DNA from: Arenicella chitinivorans | GTDB taxonomy: Bacteria > Pseudomonadota > Gammaproteobacteria > Arenicellales > Arenicellaceae | DNA length: 64,000 nucleotides | Direction: 5' to 3' | Assembly: GCF_014651515.1 (NCBI RefSeq) | Contig: NZ_BMXA01000003.1 | Location: 186,001-250,000 of the forward strand | Shown here: piece by piece, positions 16,907 to 24,904 of the stretch | Layout: each line of letters starts with the position of its first letter | How positions within the stretch are numbered: position 1 is the stretch's first letter | Made by a program: the position numbers and the translations under genes | Notes under the pieces: model-generated | Seen by the model: the letters and a program-made list of their open reading frames with translations, nothing else | What the model was told of the DNA's origin: nothing | Database searches by the model: none

Positions 16907-17428
16907 CTACGACCCTTGTAATAGGTCTTGGCCGAAGGTGACATCACCTTCGGCTTTTTTTTGCCAACGAGTGAGATACAGATGTCCTTCGAAAGGCAAC
17001 AGGTCGGGGTAGTCGGTCTCAGTGAAACCGAGTCTGCGGTAAACCTTGAGTGCAGGCAAGTTGTGGGCGTTGACGAAAAGACTTGCCTGCCGTACGCCAA
17101 GATGAAGGCACCCAGTGCCGCACAAGTATTCGACTAGTAGCGTGATCAGCCCCCGTCCGCGATATTCGGGGTTGACAACAAGTCGAGCGAGGTGGCAGAA
17201 ATTCAAGCGATTATAGAATTGCCCAAACGCGACTAGTTCGCCATCCCGGTTGGTCATGGCGATACAGTTGAGCGGTTCCAAACAGGCGTCCTTTGCGAAA
17301 CTGGCGGCAGTGAAGGGGAAGCGAAAACCTGGCCCGGCCCAATTCCGGACATCCTGTTCAGTCTGGAACCAGCACATCAATGTGTCGAGCAGTCGTAGTT
17401 CGAATGGTCTACATCGAAACTGCTGCAC
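16907..17428 (-). CDS. GNAT family N-acetyltransferase
   Basis: A 173-residue protein with the GNAT core: acceptor-side strand GELVAFGQFY, then ARLVVNPEYRGRGLITLLVEYL, containing the acetyl-CoA pyrophosphate loop (RGRG) at about residue 97, and NLPALKVYRRLGFTETDY, the motif B/C region. It transfers an acetyl group to an unknown amine. It starts 16 bp after hemH on the same strand, so it is probably the last gene of a nadA-hemH-GNAT transcript. Its final codons overlap the plus-strand terminator at 16931. Confidence 0.85.
   Translation of the reverse strand: MQQFRCRPFELRLLDTLMCWFQTEQDVRNWAGPGFRFPFTAASFAKDACLEPLNCIAMTNRDGELVAFGQFYNRLNFCHLARLVVNPEYRGRGLITLLVEYLCGTGCLHLGVRQASLFVNAHNLPALKVYRRLGFTETDYPDLLPFEGHLYLTRWQKKAEGDVTFGQDLLQGS
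16931..16962 (+). terminator. Intrinsic terminator after secreted protein gene
   Basis: A 10-bp perfect stem GCCGAAGGTG (16931-16940) with CACCTTCGGC (16945-16954) is followed by eight T. It lies inside the 3' end of the convergent GNAT gene, so it is coding on the other strand. Confidence 0.85.
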
Positions 17429-17444
17429 AATGAGTTTTAACTCC

Positions 17445-18449
17445 CTACGTCTGGCTGTGCTGATGGACGATATCCGCCATCAAAGCAGCGTGTGCAGGTG
17501 AGTCGTTCAAGCAGGAAATATAGCGGTAGTCTTCGCCGCCAGCCTTCATAAAGTACTCCTTATTTTCACCTTCAATTTCTTCCAGCGTCTCAAGACAATC
17601 CGCACTGAAACCAGGGCAGATCATGTCCACGGATTTGATACCTTGTGCAGGCAGCGACTTAAGTGTTTCATCGCAATAAGGTTGTAGCCACTCTTGTGCG
17701 CCAAAGCGAGACTGGAATACCAACATCCATTCGTCGTCTTTGAGCGCAAGCTTTTTAGCGATAGCGAGAGCGGTTGCCTGGCATTGTTGCTGGTAGGGGT
17801 CGCCTTTGGTGATGTACTTTTTGGGCACGCCATGAAACGACATGATGAGCTTCTGTGCTCGGCCGAATGTGTCCCAGTGGGATTTGACCGAGTCCGCAAT
17901 GGCTTGAATGTATGCGGGTTGGTCATAGTAATGACTTACGAACTTTAAATTCGGAACCCATCTAAATTTTTGCAGCGCCTTAGCGACCGCATCGAAGGTC
18001 GAGCCGTTGGTGCTGCCGCTGTATTGCGGGTACAGCGGAATGACAATGAGATTGTTGGTTCCGGCATTATGTAGTTTGCGTAGTTTCTCTTCAACGCTGG
18101 GCTGACCGTATCGCATGGCAATCTCAACCTGGTACTCATCGCCCAATAGCGTGGCGGTCTTATCGCCCAAGCCCTGTGTGTTGATAAGTAAAGGTGAGCC
18201 TTCTTCAGTCCATATTTCGCGATAAGTTGCGGCGCTTTTATGGGCGCGAAAATTAATGATGATCCCTTTCACCAGTATGGTGCGAAACAGGGCGGGTAGC
18301 TCGATGACTCGAGGGTCCATCAAAAACTCTGACAAGTAGTCTCGCAGCCTTGGGCAAATTGGTTTGGCGGGTGTCCCCAGATTTACTAATAGTACGCCAG
18401 TGCGTGATTGGCGATTATGCAGGTCAGATTCCTGGCCGTAATATTTCAT
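17445..18449 (-). CDS. hemH: Ferrochelatase
   Basis: A 334-residue ferrochelatase that inserts Fe(II) into protoporphyrin IX, the last step of protohaem synthesis, at the inner face of the membrane. Seen are LLVNLGTPAKP at the start, the LIVIPLYPQYSGSTNGST stretch, the catalytic His in SFHGVPKKYITKGDPY, FQSRFG..EWLQPY and CPGFSADCLETLEEI near the end. Length is typical. It follows nadA by 56 bp and precedes a GNAT gene by 16 bp. Haem is needed for the bo3 oxidase encoded about 6 kb away. Confidence 0.96.
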   Translation of the reverse strand: MKYYGQESDLHNRQSRTGVLLVNLGTPAKPICPRLRDYLSEFLMDPRVIELPALFRTILVKGIIINFRAHKSAATYREIWTEEGSPLLINTQGLGDKTATLLGDEYQVEIAMRYGQPSVEEKLRKLHNAGTNNLIVIPLYPQYSGSTNGSTFDAVAKALQKFRWVPNLKFVSHYYDQPAYIQAIADSVKSHWDTFGRAQKLIMSFHGVPKKYITKGDPYQQQCQATALAIAKKLALKDDEWMLVFQSRFGAQEWLQPYCDETLKSLPAQGIKSVDMICPGFSADCLETLEEIEGENKEYFMKAGGEDYRYISCLNDSPAHAALMADIVHQHSQT

Positions 18450-18505
18450 AGCAACGATGTGGAGTCGATGAGACGGGTGATAAGCGAAATAAACGACAGT
18501 GACGG

Positions 18506-19597
18506 CTAGGCGTCGCCACTGACTTTCATGCCGGGACGGATATGTGTATTCGCAAAATCGACCATGCGTTTCAGCGACCGCTCTGCTTTAGTGCGTACCG
18601 ATTCTTCAATACTTATCTCGTTGTCGCCAGTCTCCAATACATGCTCCAGCCGTTGTAAGTCGTTCATTTTCATCCAGGGGCATTGCGCACAACTTTTACA
18701 TGTTGCGCCACTACCCGCAGTGGGAGCCGCGATAAACTCTTTGTCGGGAGAATATTCTTTCATCTTGTGAAAGATGCCATCTTCAGTGGCGACGATGAAC
18801 TTCTTATTCGGCAATTCACGTGTAGCATTCAAAATCTTACTGGTTGACCCGACCACATCAGCTAGATCAACAACGCTCATCGGTGACTCAGGGTGAACTA
18901 ACACTGCGGCATCGGGGTGTTGTTTTTTCATCTCCAGGAGCGCCTCAGCCTTGAACTCTTCATGGACGATACAAGAGCCCTGCCACATGATCATGTCGGC
19001 ACCGGTCTCTTTCTGGATATACGAGCCGAGGAAACGGTCAGGCCCCCAGATGATTTTTTCGCCGCGATCACGAAGATAAGTACAAATCTCTAATGCAATT
19101 GAGGACGTCACAACCCAATCGGCACGCGCCTTAACTTCAGCGCTGGTGTTGGCGTACACCACCACCGTGCGGTCCGGATGTTCGTCGCAGAATGCGGAGA
19201 ACTCGTCAATAGGGCAGCCGATATCGAGTGAGCACTCAGCCTCCTTGTCGAGCAGTAAAACCCGCTTGTTAGGACTCAATATCTTTGACGTCTCGGCCAT
19301 GAATTTGACGCCAGCTACGATAATCGTACTGGCTTCATGTTCGTAGGCGTAACGTGCCATTTCCAGAGAGTCGGCCACCTTGCCACCGCTTTCTTCTGCA
19401 AGATCTTGCAAGTCTTCGTCAACATAATAGTGAGAAACCAGAATGGCATCCTGCTCTTTCATTAAGCGCAACAGTTTTTGCCGCAAGTCTTGTTCCGCGG
19501 TTTCGCCGAGCGCACTGTGCGTGATCGAACGGGCCTGAGCTGCGGTCAAATCAATCTCGTTTTCGAGACTCTTGGGTATGTCGATGGCTTTAGACAT
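18506..19597 (-). CDS. nadA: Quinolinate synthase
   Basis: About 363 residues. The ATG at 19597 follows GGAGGG; the earlier TTG (19609) lies at the edge of that site. NadA condenses iminoaspartate with dihydroxyacetone phosphate to quinolinate in NAD synthesis. Family motifs are [27 protein letters not shown] and [16 protein letters not shown], read in parts, and the three [4Fe-4S] cysteines in [19 protein letters not shown] and [13 protein letters not shown]. It is the first gene of the nadA-hemH-GNAT group. nadB and nadC are not in the window. Confidence 0.96.
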   Translation of the reverse strand: MSKAIDIPKSLENEIDLTAAQARSITHSALGETAEQDLRQKLLRLMKEQDAILVSHYYVDEDLQDLAEESGGKVADSLEMARYAYEHEASTIIVAGVKFMAETSKILSPNKRVLLLDKEAECSLDIGCPIDEFSAFCDEHPDRTVVVYANTSAEVKARADWVVTSSIALEICTYLRDRGEKIIWGPDRFLGSYIQKETGADMIMWQGSCIVHEEFKAEALLEMKKQHPDAAVLVHPESPMSVVDLADVVGSTSKILNATRELPNKKFIVATEDGIFHKMKEYSPDKEFIAAPTAGSGATCKSCAQCPWMKMNDLQRLEHVLETGDNEISIEESVRTKAERSLKRMVDFANTHIRPGMKVSGDA

Positions 19598-19687
19598 TAC
19601 GCCCTCCAATTACAAGCGTGTTTAGACCGCGTAATCGTACCACAGCTTGTCTCATAGTCGCGTTACGAAACGGCCGGGGGAACAACG

Positions 19688-19716
19688 AAAAAAGCCACCG
19701 TAAAGGTGGCTTTTTC
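19688..19716 (-). terminator. Intrinsic terminator after H1-like gene
   Basis: The stem GCCACC (19694-19699) with GGTGGC (19705-19710) is extended by A/T runs on both sides. It lies about 20 bases past the stop of the H1-like gene on the minus strand and separates it from nadA. Confidence 0.8.
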
Positions 19717-19733
19717 AAAGAATCGTTTAAAAC

Positions 19734-20510
19734 CTAAAACGGCCTCGGGATTGTCAGCCCAGCTTTTTTGCCGAGTTTTTTCTTAGAGGCCTTTTTGGTG
19801 ACCTTTTTAGTAGCCTTTTTCTTGGATGCTTTTTTAGTGACCTTTTTGGCAGCCTTTTTCTTAGAAGCTTTTTTGGTGACCTTTTTAGCAGCCTTTTTCT
19901 TGGATGCTTTTTTGGCTACCTTTTTAGCAGCCTTTTTCTTAGAAGCCTTTTTGGTGACCTTTTTAGCAGCCTTTTTCTTAGAAGCCTTTTTGGTGACCTT
20001 TTTAGTAGCCTTTTTCTTGGATGCTTTTTTGGTGACCTTTTTAGCAGCCTTTTTCTTAGAAGCTTTTTTGGTGACCTTTTTAGCAGCCTTTTTCTTGGGT
20101 GCTTTTTTGGTGACCTTTTTAGCAGCCTTTTTCTTGGGTGCTTTTTTGGTGACCTTTTTAGCAGCCTTTTTCTTGGATGCTTTTTTGGTGACCTTTTTAG
20201 TAGCCTTTTTCTTGGATGCTTTTTTGGCTACCTTTTTAGCAGCCTTTTTCTTGGATGCTTTTTTGGCTACCTTTTTAGCAGCCTTTTTCTTAGAAGCCTT
20301 TTTGGTGACCTTTTTAGCAGCCTTTTTCTTGGGTGCTTTTTTGGTGACCTTTTTAGCAGCCTTTTTCTTGGATGCTTTTTTGGCTACCTTTTTAGCAGCC
20401 TTTTTCTTAGCAGCCTTTTTGGCTACTTTCTTGCTGCTCTTTTTAACAGCCTTGGTTTCCTCTGCGGCAACTACCTTCTTGGCTTTCTTTTTTGTTTTCT
20501 TTGTGGCCAT
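19734..20510 (-). CDS. Histone H1-like lysine/alanine-rich DNA-binding protein
   Basis: 258 residues, almost wholly Lys, Ala, Val, Thr and Ser. After a 34-residue start (MATKKTKKKAKK...) come 16 perfect-length units of 13 residues, KKKA(A/T)KKV(A/T)KKA(S/P), then a short tail ending GLTIPRPF. This is the composition of eukaryotic H1 tails and of bacterial AlgP/HctB/Bph-type nucleoid proteins, which bind DNA without sequence preference and compact it. There is no globular domain. The repeats make its length prone to change between strains. It has its own terminator. The reverse strand is also open across the gene, but that is a by-product of the repeats. Confidence 0.85.
   Translation of the reverse strand: MATKKTKKKAKKVVAAEETKAVKKSSKKVAKKAAKKKAAKKVAKKASKKKAAKKVTKKAPKKKAAKKVTKKASKKKAAKKVAKKASKKKAAKKVAKKASKKKATKKVTKKASKKKAAKKVTKKAPKKKAAKKVTKKAPKKKAAKKVTKKASKKKAAKKVTKKASKKKATKKVTKKASKKKAAKKVTKKASKKKAAKKVAKKASKKKAAKKVTKKASKKKAAKKVTKKASKKKATKKVTKKASKKKLGKKAGLTIPRPF
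19785..20408. repeat. 39-bp tandem coding repeat, 16 units
   Basis: Sixteen head-to-tail 39-bp units encode the 13-residue repeat of the H1-like protein. Units differ at three codon positions: Ala/Thr at 5, Ala/Thr at 9 and Ser/Pro at 13. Identical combinations recur in blocks, for example the Thr-Thr-Ser unit at positions 6, 11 and 16, exactly five units apart, which suggests duplication of five-unit blocks. Confidence 0.9.
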
Positions 20511-20710
20511 CTAAGATTTCTCCCATTGGCTTGAGCACGGGGCTCAAGATTGGTTGGTGTAGACCCGTAGCAATTGTGCTCAGGATACAGCTTCCGTCAA
20601 ATATAGATGAAGGCAATCAAAAGTCAAGTAATGGGCTGATTCGCGCTAGTGTGCCGCGATTAGGTCGGTATAATGTCGAACTCTTGAAATTCTAAATTGT
20701 GTAGATTCTT

Positions 20711-21733
20711 ATGTCTGAATTTTTGCTCTCATACGGAATGTTTGTCGCAAAGGTCGTTACTGGTTTGATTGCTTTGATGTTTGCTGTGGCCATCGTTGCC
20801 GGCGCTCGTAATAAAAAGGAAGATAGCTCTGAGCTCAAAGTGACCAATCTGAACGAAAAGTATCAACAACTTAAAAATGCTGTGTTGTCTGCGGTATTAG
20901 ATAAAAAGCACTTTAAACAGCATTTGAAGGATGAAGCCAAAGCGGCCAAAAAGGCACAGGCCGGAAAAGGCGAGGCAAAGCCGAAGTTGTTTGTATTAGA
21001 GTTTGAAGGTGACATCCGGGCTTCTCAGGTCGAGACGCTCAGAGATGAGATTACGGCAATGTTGAGCATCGCTAAGCCGGAAGATCAGGTCCTGCTTAAG
21101 TTGGATAATTCCGGTGGTGTGGTGCACGAACATGGATTGGCTGCGTCGCAATTGCAACGCATCAAGGACGCAAAATTGGGTTTTACTGTGTCAGTCGATA
21201 AAGTGGCTGCCAGTGGCGGCTACATGATGGCGTGCGTCGCAGATAAAATTGTGTCAGCTCCTTTTGCGATTCTGGGGTCCATTGGCGTATTGGCTCAACT
21301 ACCCAACTTCAATCGTATGTTGGACAAAGCAGGTATTGATTTCGAACAACATACTGCAGGCGAATACAAGCGTACGGTCACAATGTTTGGCAAGAATAGC
21401 GACAAGGAGCGAGAAAAACTGAAGCAGGAGCTACAAGACACGCATCACCTGTTTCGTGAGTTTGTCCAACGTCACCGTGAGAACCTGGATATGGACAAGG
21501 TGGCCACAGGTGAGCACTGGTATGGCACACAGGCGTTAGAGTTAAACCTAGTAGACGAATTAATCACCAGCGATGATTATCTGATTAACGCATTGGATCA
21601 GTTTGATATTTTTGAGCTGAAGATGGAGACCAAAAAGGGCATCCAGGAGAAGCTGTTGGGGGGCTTGTTTTCGAGTGTCAGTGAAGCTCGTTCCAGATTG
21701 GCGGATGCGCAGAATATTTCGAAATATCATTAA
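20711..21733 (+). CDS. sohB: Inner-membrane protease SohB
   Basis: A 340-residue signal-peptide-peptidase-like (S49) serine protease. An N-terminal membrane helix (VVTGLIALMFAVAIVAGA) and a charged linker precede the protease domain. The catalytic Ser is in DKVAASGGYMMACVADKI (about residue 170), and the Lys general base is in AGEYKRTVTMFGKN (about 222). The LDNSGGVVHEHGLAASQL stretch is SohB-specific. The active site is expected on the periplasmic side. It stands alone downstream of the divergent H1-like gene. Its substrates are not known in detail. Confidence 0.95.
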   Translation: MSEFLLSYGMFVAKVVTGLIALMFAVAIVAGARNKKEDSSELKVTNLNEKYQQLKNAVLSAVLDKKHFKQHLKDEAKAAKKAQAGKGEAKPKLFVLEFEGDIRASQVETLRDEITAMLSIAKPEDQVLLKLDNSGGVVHEHGLAASQLQRIKDAKLGFTVSVDKVAASGGYMMACVADKIVSAPFAILGSIGVLAQLPNFNRMLDKAGIDFEQHTAGEYKRTVTMFGKNSDKEREKLKQELQDTHHLFREFVQRHRENLDMDKVATGEHWYGTQALELNLVDELITSDDYLINALDQFDIFELKMETKKGIQEKLLGGLFSSVSEARSRLADAQNISKYH

Positions 21734-21802
21734 ATTACAGCTGATCGTGCGGCACTCTTTGCTGGGAAAAAAATCAGCCATGCTCTAAAGTAATACTGAG
21801 GG

Positions 21803-22075
21803 ATGACGTTATTATTTGTGTGTGTGGATAACGTCCATTCGAGAAAACTTTATATGCTGGTATACCGCCGGCTGGTATGGGTGATACACGTGGCAAGCAC
21901 GAACAAACTTCTTGGAAACGAAAGTGACCGAGTGTCGATTGAAGCAGCGAAAGTTGCGACCGCGCAGATGGATGGTAAGCAAAAGCGCGTCGTACAACAT
22001 AAGCACTGGATGCAAGTGATGGGCGAAGGGCAATCGACACCCGATAAAACTTACCAACGTAGCAAATCTAATTAA
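21803..22075 (+). CDS. Small hypothetical protein, start uncertain
   Basis: The frame gives at most 90 residues. The last ~55 (from GNESDRV) have coding-like codon use and a hydrophilic, basic composition, while the first 30 look non-coding and include a repeated CTGGTAT. A GTG at 21881 or 21890 would give a more credible ~61-64 residue protein; the ATG at 21803 abuts GAGGG with no spacing. No family is recognised and there are no membrane segments. A strong terminator follows 10 bases after the stop, which supports a real transcript here. Confidence 0.4.
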   Translation: MTLLFVCVDNVHSRKLYMLVYRRLVWVIHVASTNKLLGNESDRVSIEAAKVATAQMDGKQKRVVQHKHWMQVMGEGQSTPDKTYQRSKSN

Positions 22076-22084
22076 ATTAAATTC

Positions 22085-22122
22085 AAAACGACCGCTGGCG
22101 GCTCCGTCGCGGTCGTTTTGTT
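22085..22122. terminator. Intrinsic terminator
   Basis: An 11-bp perfect stem AAAACGACCGC (22085-22095) with GCGGTCGTTTT (22109-22119). It ends the transcript covering the small gene before it. From there to 22314 I see no gene, only a dyad TTCCTA/TAGGAA around 22136-22152. Confidence 0.8.
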
Positions 22123-22314
22123 TAGCCTTTCTAGTTCCTACTAGTTAGGAATCTTCCTTAGCGGCTTGGATGCTGCTCGCCGACGTCATTCTGATCGGCT
22201 TGATCTCGATTCCACAGCGATGTCCTCCCGGGCGCTCTATATGCGCCCCGCTTGTGTCGTTCACACAGAAACGGGTAGACTGCGGACAGTCGAAATAACT
22301 GGGGTATTGCCAGT

Positions 22315-22899
22315 ATGAAACTGTCAACCAAAATCGAAACCTTTGTGGCGCACTTCGGCGAGATGGGTAGCCGCTGGGGATTTAATCGAACTGTCGGTCA
22401 GATGTATGCCTTGCTAATGGTCTACAGTCGACCACTGAATGCGGACGAAATAGCCGAAATGCTCAGCATCTCGCGTTCAAATGTCAGCATGGGGCTCAAG
22501 GAATTACAGTCTTGGCGCTTATTGAAGCTGACGCATTACCCCGGTGATCGTAAGGAATACTACAGCACACTGGATGACATTATCGAAGTGGCGCGTATTG
22601 TGTTGGAAGAGCGGCATAAGCGAGAAGTTGCCCCAACGCTGACCATGTTGCGCGATGAAATCATGCGTGAGCCAGCGTCGGATGAAGGTAAGTATGCGCA
22701 GGATCGTATGATCGAGATTTATGAGCTGATCGACAGCGTGTCAAAAATGGTCGACGAATTGGTGGCTTTGAGCACATCGGACCTAGGTAAGATGATGAAA
22801 ATGGGCTCAACGGTTGCTGGTGTGTTTGCTTTTAAAGACAAGGTGTTGGGGCGTGGTAGAAAAGAAGGCACCGCAGCGCTAACCGATGAACTTGAGTAG
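22315..22899 (+). CDS. GbsR/MarR-type transcriptional regulator
   Basis: A 194-residue winged-helix protein of the GbsR family: GEMGSRWGFNRTVGQMYALL, then LNADEIAEMLSISRSNVSMGLKELQSWRLLK (recognition helix) and the wing with HYPGDRKEYY. The C-terminal half is helical and probably dimerises. Family members respond to small ligands such as choline in osmoprotectant loci, but others control unrelated genes, and no choline genes are present. It overlaps the downstream FecB-like gene by 14 bases, so the two are translated together. Confidence 0.85.
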   Translation: MKLSTKIETFVAHFGEMGSRWGFNRTVGQMYALLMVYSRPLNADEIAEMLSISRSNVSMGLKELQSWRLLKLTHYPGDRKEYYSTLDDIIEVARIVLEERHKREVAPTLTMLRDEIMREPASDEGKYAQDRMIEIYELIDSVSKMVDELVALSTSDLGKMMKMGSTVAGVFAFKDKVLGRGRKEGTAALTDELE

Positions 22900-23854
22900 A
22901 GCCGGGATGCAACGTTGTTTGCGTAGAATTCTTCTACTCCATTGCTTGGGGGGCGTAATTGTCTGCAGTATCGGTCTTAGTGTTGTCAGCGCCGCGATCG
23001 AAATAACTGACTCGCATGGCATTCACCGTTTCGAGTCACCGCCAAGCCGCGTAGTTGTCCTCAATTGGGCGCTGGCTGAAAATATGCTGGCGCTTGGTGA
23101 GGTGCCGATTGGCATGGCGGATATTGCCACTTTTCAGCAACACGCGGCGACCGTCGACGTGTCAGAGAATACGCAAGACGTTGGCACGCGGCTGAGTCCC
23201 GATTTAAAACGAATTAAGTCACTGCAACCAGACGTCATCCTTATCGGGTATTCTCAGCGCGCCTTGATGCGCCCGCTATCGAACATCGCGCCGGTGGTCT
23301 ATTTTAAAAACTTTGGCAAACGTTACCAACATGCAGAAAAGTCCCGCGCGCGGTTTCTGGAGTTAGCAAAGCTCTTCGACAAAACTGCTTTGGCAGAATC
23401 ACTGTTGCAGAGAGCTGAACAGGCATCGGCACAATTGCGTGCGAGCATTGATGTTTCGGATCGTCAGTTGGTGCTGAGGATCGTGGCGCCGAGTGAGCGG
23501 CATGCCGAACAGGCAGTGCTATTTGGCAGTAATTCGATGCCGTACTACGCTGCTGAACTCTTGGGCCTGTCGGTCGTCAGTGCGGTGGAGAATGACCAAT
23601 ACGGCACCCATGCCGTGACCTGGGCGCAACTAGCGGAGCTTGAATCCGTGATTCAAGATAGTGAGCAGAACATCATTATTTGTCCCATCTTTCTGTCTTC
23701 GTACGCTAGCCCGGTTGCGGTCGCGCGATCAAAATTTGCCCCGAATTCGACACGGCATGCACCCGAATATCAAAATGCTTTTGGTGGTGCGTTGTCGATT
23801 TACACGTTGGCGGAGGCCTTTGCACCCATTGTGCAAGCGTGTTTGTTGCAATAA
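22886..23854 (+). CDS. FecB/FhuD-type periplasmic binding protein (orphan)
   Basis: 322 residues: a signal peptide (hydrophobic stretch about 12-34, cleavage near VSAA), then the class III binding-protein fold: ITDSHGIHRFESPPSRVVVLNWALAENMLALGEVPIGMAD, read in parts, DVGTRLSPDLKRIKSLQPDVILIG as the hinge region, and GHxx-free C-lobe ending TLAEAFAPIV. This is the siderophore/cobalamin-type family that delivers ligand to an ABC importer. No permease or ATPase gene is adjacent, so it may serve a transporter elsewhere. The start overlaps the regulator gene. The substrate is inferred to be an iron chelate. Confidence 0.8.
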   Translation: MNLSRAGMQRCLRRILLLHCLGGVIVCSIGLSVVSAAIEITDSHGIHRFESPPSRVVVLNWALAENMLALGEVPIGMADIATFQQHAATVDVSENTQDVGTRLSPDLKRIKSLQPDVILIGYSQRALMRPLSNIAPVVYFKNFGKRYQHAEKSRARFLELAKLFDKTALAESLLQRAEQASAQLRASIDVSDRQLVLRIVAPSERHAEQAVLFGSNSMPYYAAELLGLSVVSAVENDQYGTHAVTWAQLAELESVIQDSEQNIIICPIFLSSYASPVAVARSKFAPNSTRHAPEYQNAFGGALSIYTLAEAFAPIVQACLLQ

Positions 23855-24055
23855 TAACCGGTAGCGCTCAACGGATTGGCGTTATCTAACCCTCTGACCT
23901 GCCTCGAATATTTCTCTGGGTTATTGCTGATATTGATCTTATTCACGCAAAATCATGTGTCTTCACTTGCCTAACACATTGTTTTGCTTAAAATTTCACA
24001 AATTTCTGAAATTACAGTAATAAGATAAAGCCGTTCGAAGCGGTTCTGGTTCCCA

Positions 24056-24904
24056 ATGTTACGAAACTTATTGAAGTTGGCCTGCGCTGCCGGGCTGTTG
24101 CTGACACTCAGCGCCTGCGATTTTCTGCTCTTCGATCCCAAAGGGCCGATAGCCGCAGAGCAAATGGAGCTGATTATCCTTTCTTTTGCCGTCATGCTCA
24201 TCGTAGTGATACCGGTGTTCGTGATGACCTTTGTGTTCGCCATTAAGTACCGTGCAGGCAACGACAAGGCGGACTACCGGCCACTGTGGGAGCACTCTAA
24301 TTTGGTTGAGATCGTGGTCTGGTCTGTGCCGCTCGTGATTATTGTGGTACTGGGCATCATCACCTATCGCACCTCTTTCTCGCTGGACCCGCGGCAGCCG
24401 ATCGCTTCCGAGCAGCAAACCATGCGAATTCAGGTTGTTGCTCTGGATTGGAAGTGGCTGTTCATTTATCCGGAACAGGAAATTGCCACTGTGAACGAAC
24501 TTGCGCTGCCGGTGGATACGCCTGTGGAATTCCTGATTACCTCGGACACAGTCATGAACTCATTTTTTGTGCCGCAGCTCGGTAGCATGATTTACGCCAT
24601 GGCCGGAATGGAGAATCAACTGAACCTGATTGCGGATGAAACCGGCGTGTATCGAGGTTTGTCGGCAAATTACAGTGGGTTTGGTTTCTCTGGAATGAAA
24701 TTCAAAGCGCACGTTAAGACGGAAGCTGAGTTCAAGCAATGGATCGCGGAAGTGAAGCGTGCTGCTAACCCTTTAAGCGAGCAGGCTTACCAACTGCTCA
24801 GCGTCAAGAGCAAAGACCACCCGGTCGAATACTACTCCTCGGTGAATCCGCTGATGTTTAATCGAATTATTGAAAAGTACACGGGAGAGCAAAATGGCGA
24901 ATAG
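24056..24904 (+). CDS. cyoA: Ubiquinol oxidase bo3 subunit II
   Basis: 282 residues: lipoprotein signal with lipobox LSAC (Cys about 21), two membrane helices ([19 protein letters not shown] and [19 protein letters not shown]), then a cupredoxin domain with [11 protein letters not shown] and [15 protein letters not shown]. The CuA ligands (CxxxC and distal His/Met set) of cytochrome c oxidases are missing, as expected for a quinol oxidase. It is the first gene of cyoABCD-sco. The 200-bp upstream gap holds no gene; I could not assign a specific regulator site there. Confidence 0.95.
   Translation: MLRNLLKLACAAGLLLTLSACDFLLFDPKGPIAAEQMELIILSFAVMLIVVIPVFVMTFVFAIKYRAGNDKADYRPLWEHSNLVEIVVWSVPLVIIVVLGIITYRTSFSLDPRQPIASEQQTMRIQVVALDWKWLFIYPEQEIATVNELALPVDTPVEFLITSDTVMNSFFVPQLGSMIYAMAGMENQLNLIADETGVYRGLSANYSGFGFSGMKFKAHVKTEAEFKQWIAEVKRAANPLSEQAYQLLSVKSKDHPVEYYSSVNPLMFNRIIEKYTGEQNGE

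Noticed and set aside
19785-20408. Regular 39-bp repeats considered as CRISPR
   Set aside because: The units are contiguous without spacers and encode a protein repeat in frame.
19768-20514. Plus-strand frame of 248 codons, hydrophobic Phe/Leu/Ala repeats, across the H1-like gene
   Set aside because: It is the complement of the lysine-rich repeat (AAA/AAG becomes TTT/CTT), has no signal or known fold, and arises from the 39-bp repetition. The minus-strand gene fits a known protein type.
23855-24055. Search for an FNR or ArcA box before cyoA
   Set aside because: TTGAT at about 23932 lacks the matching half-site at the right distance; I could not support a specific regulator.
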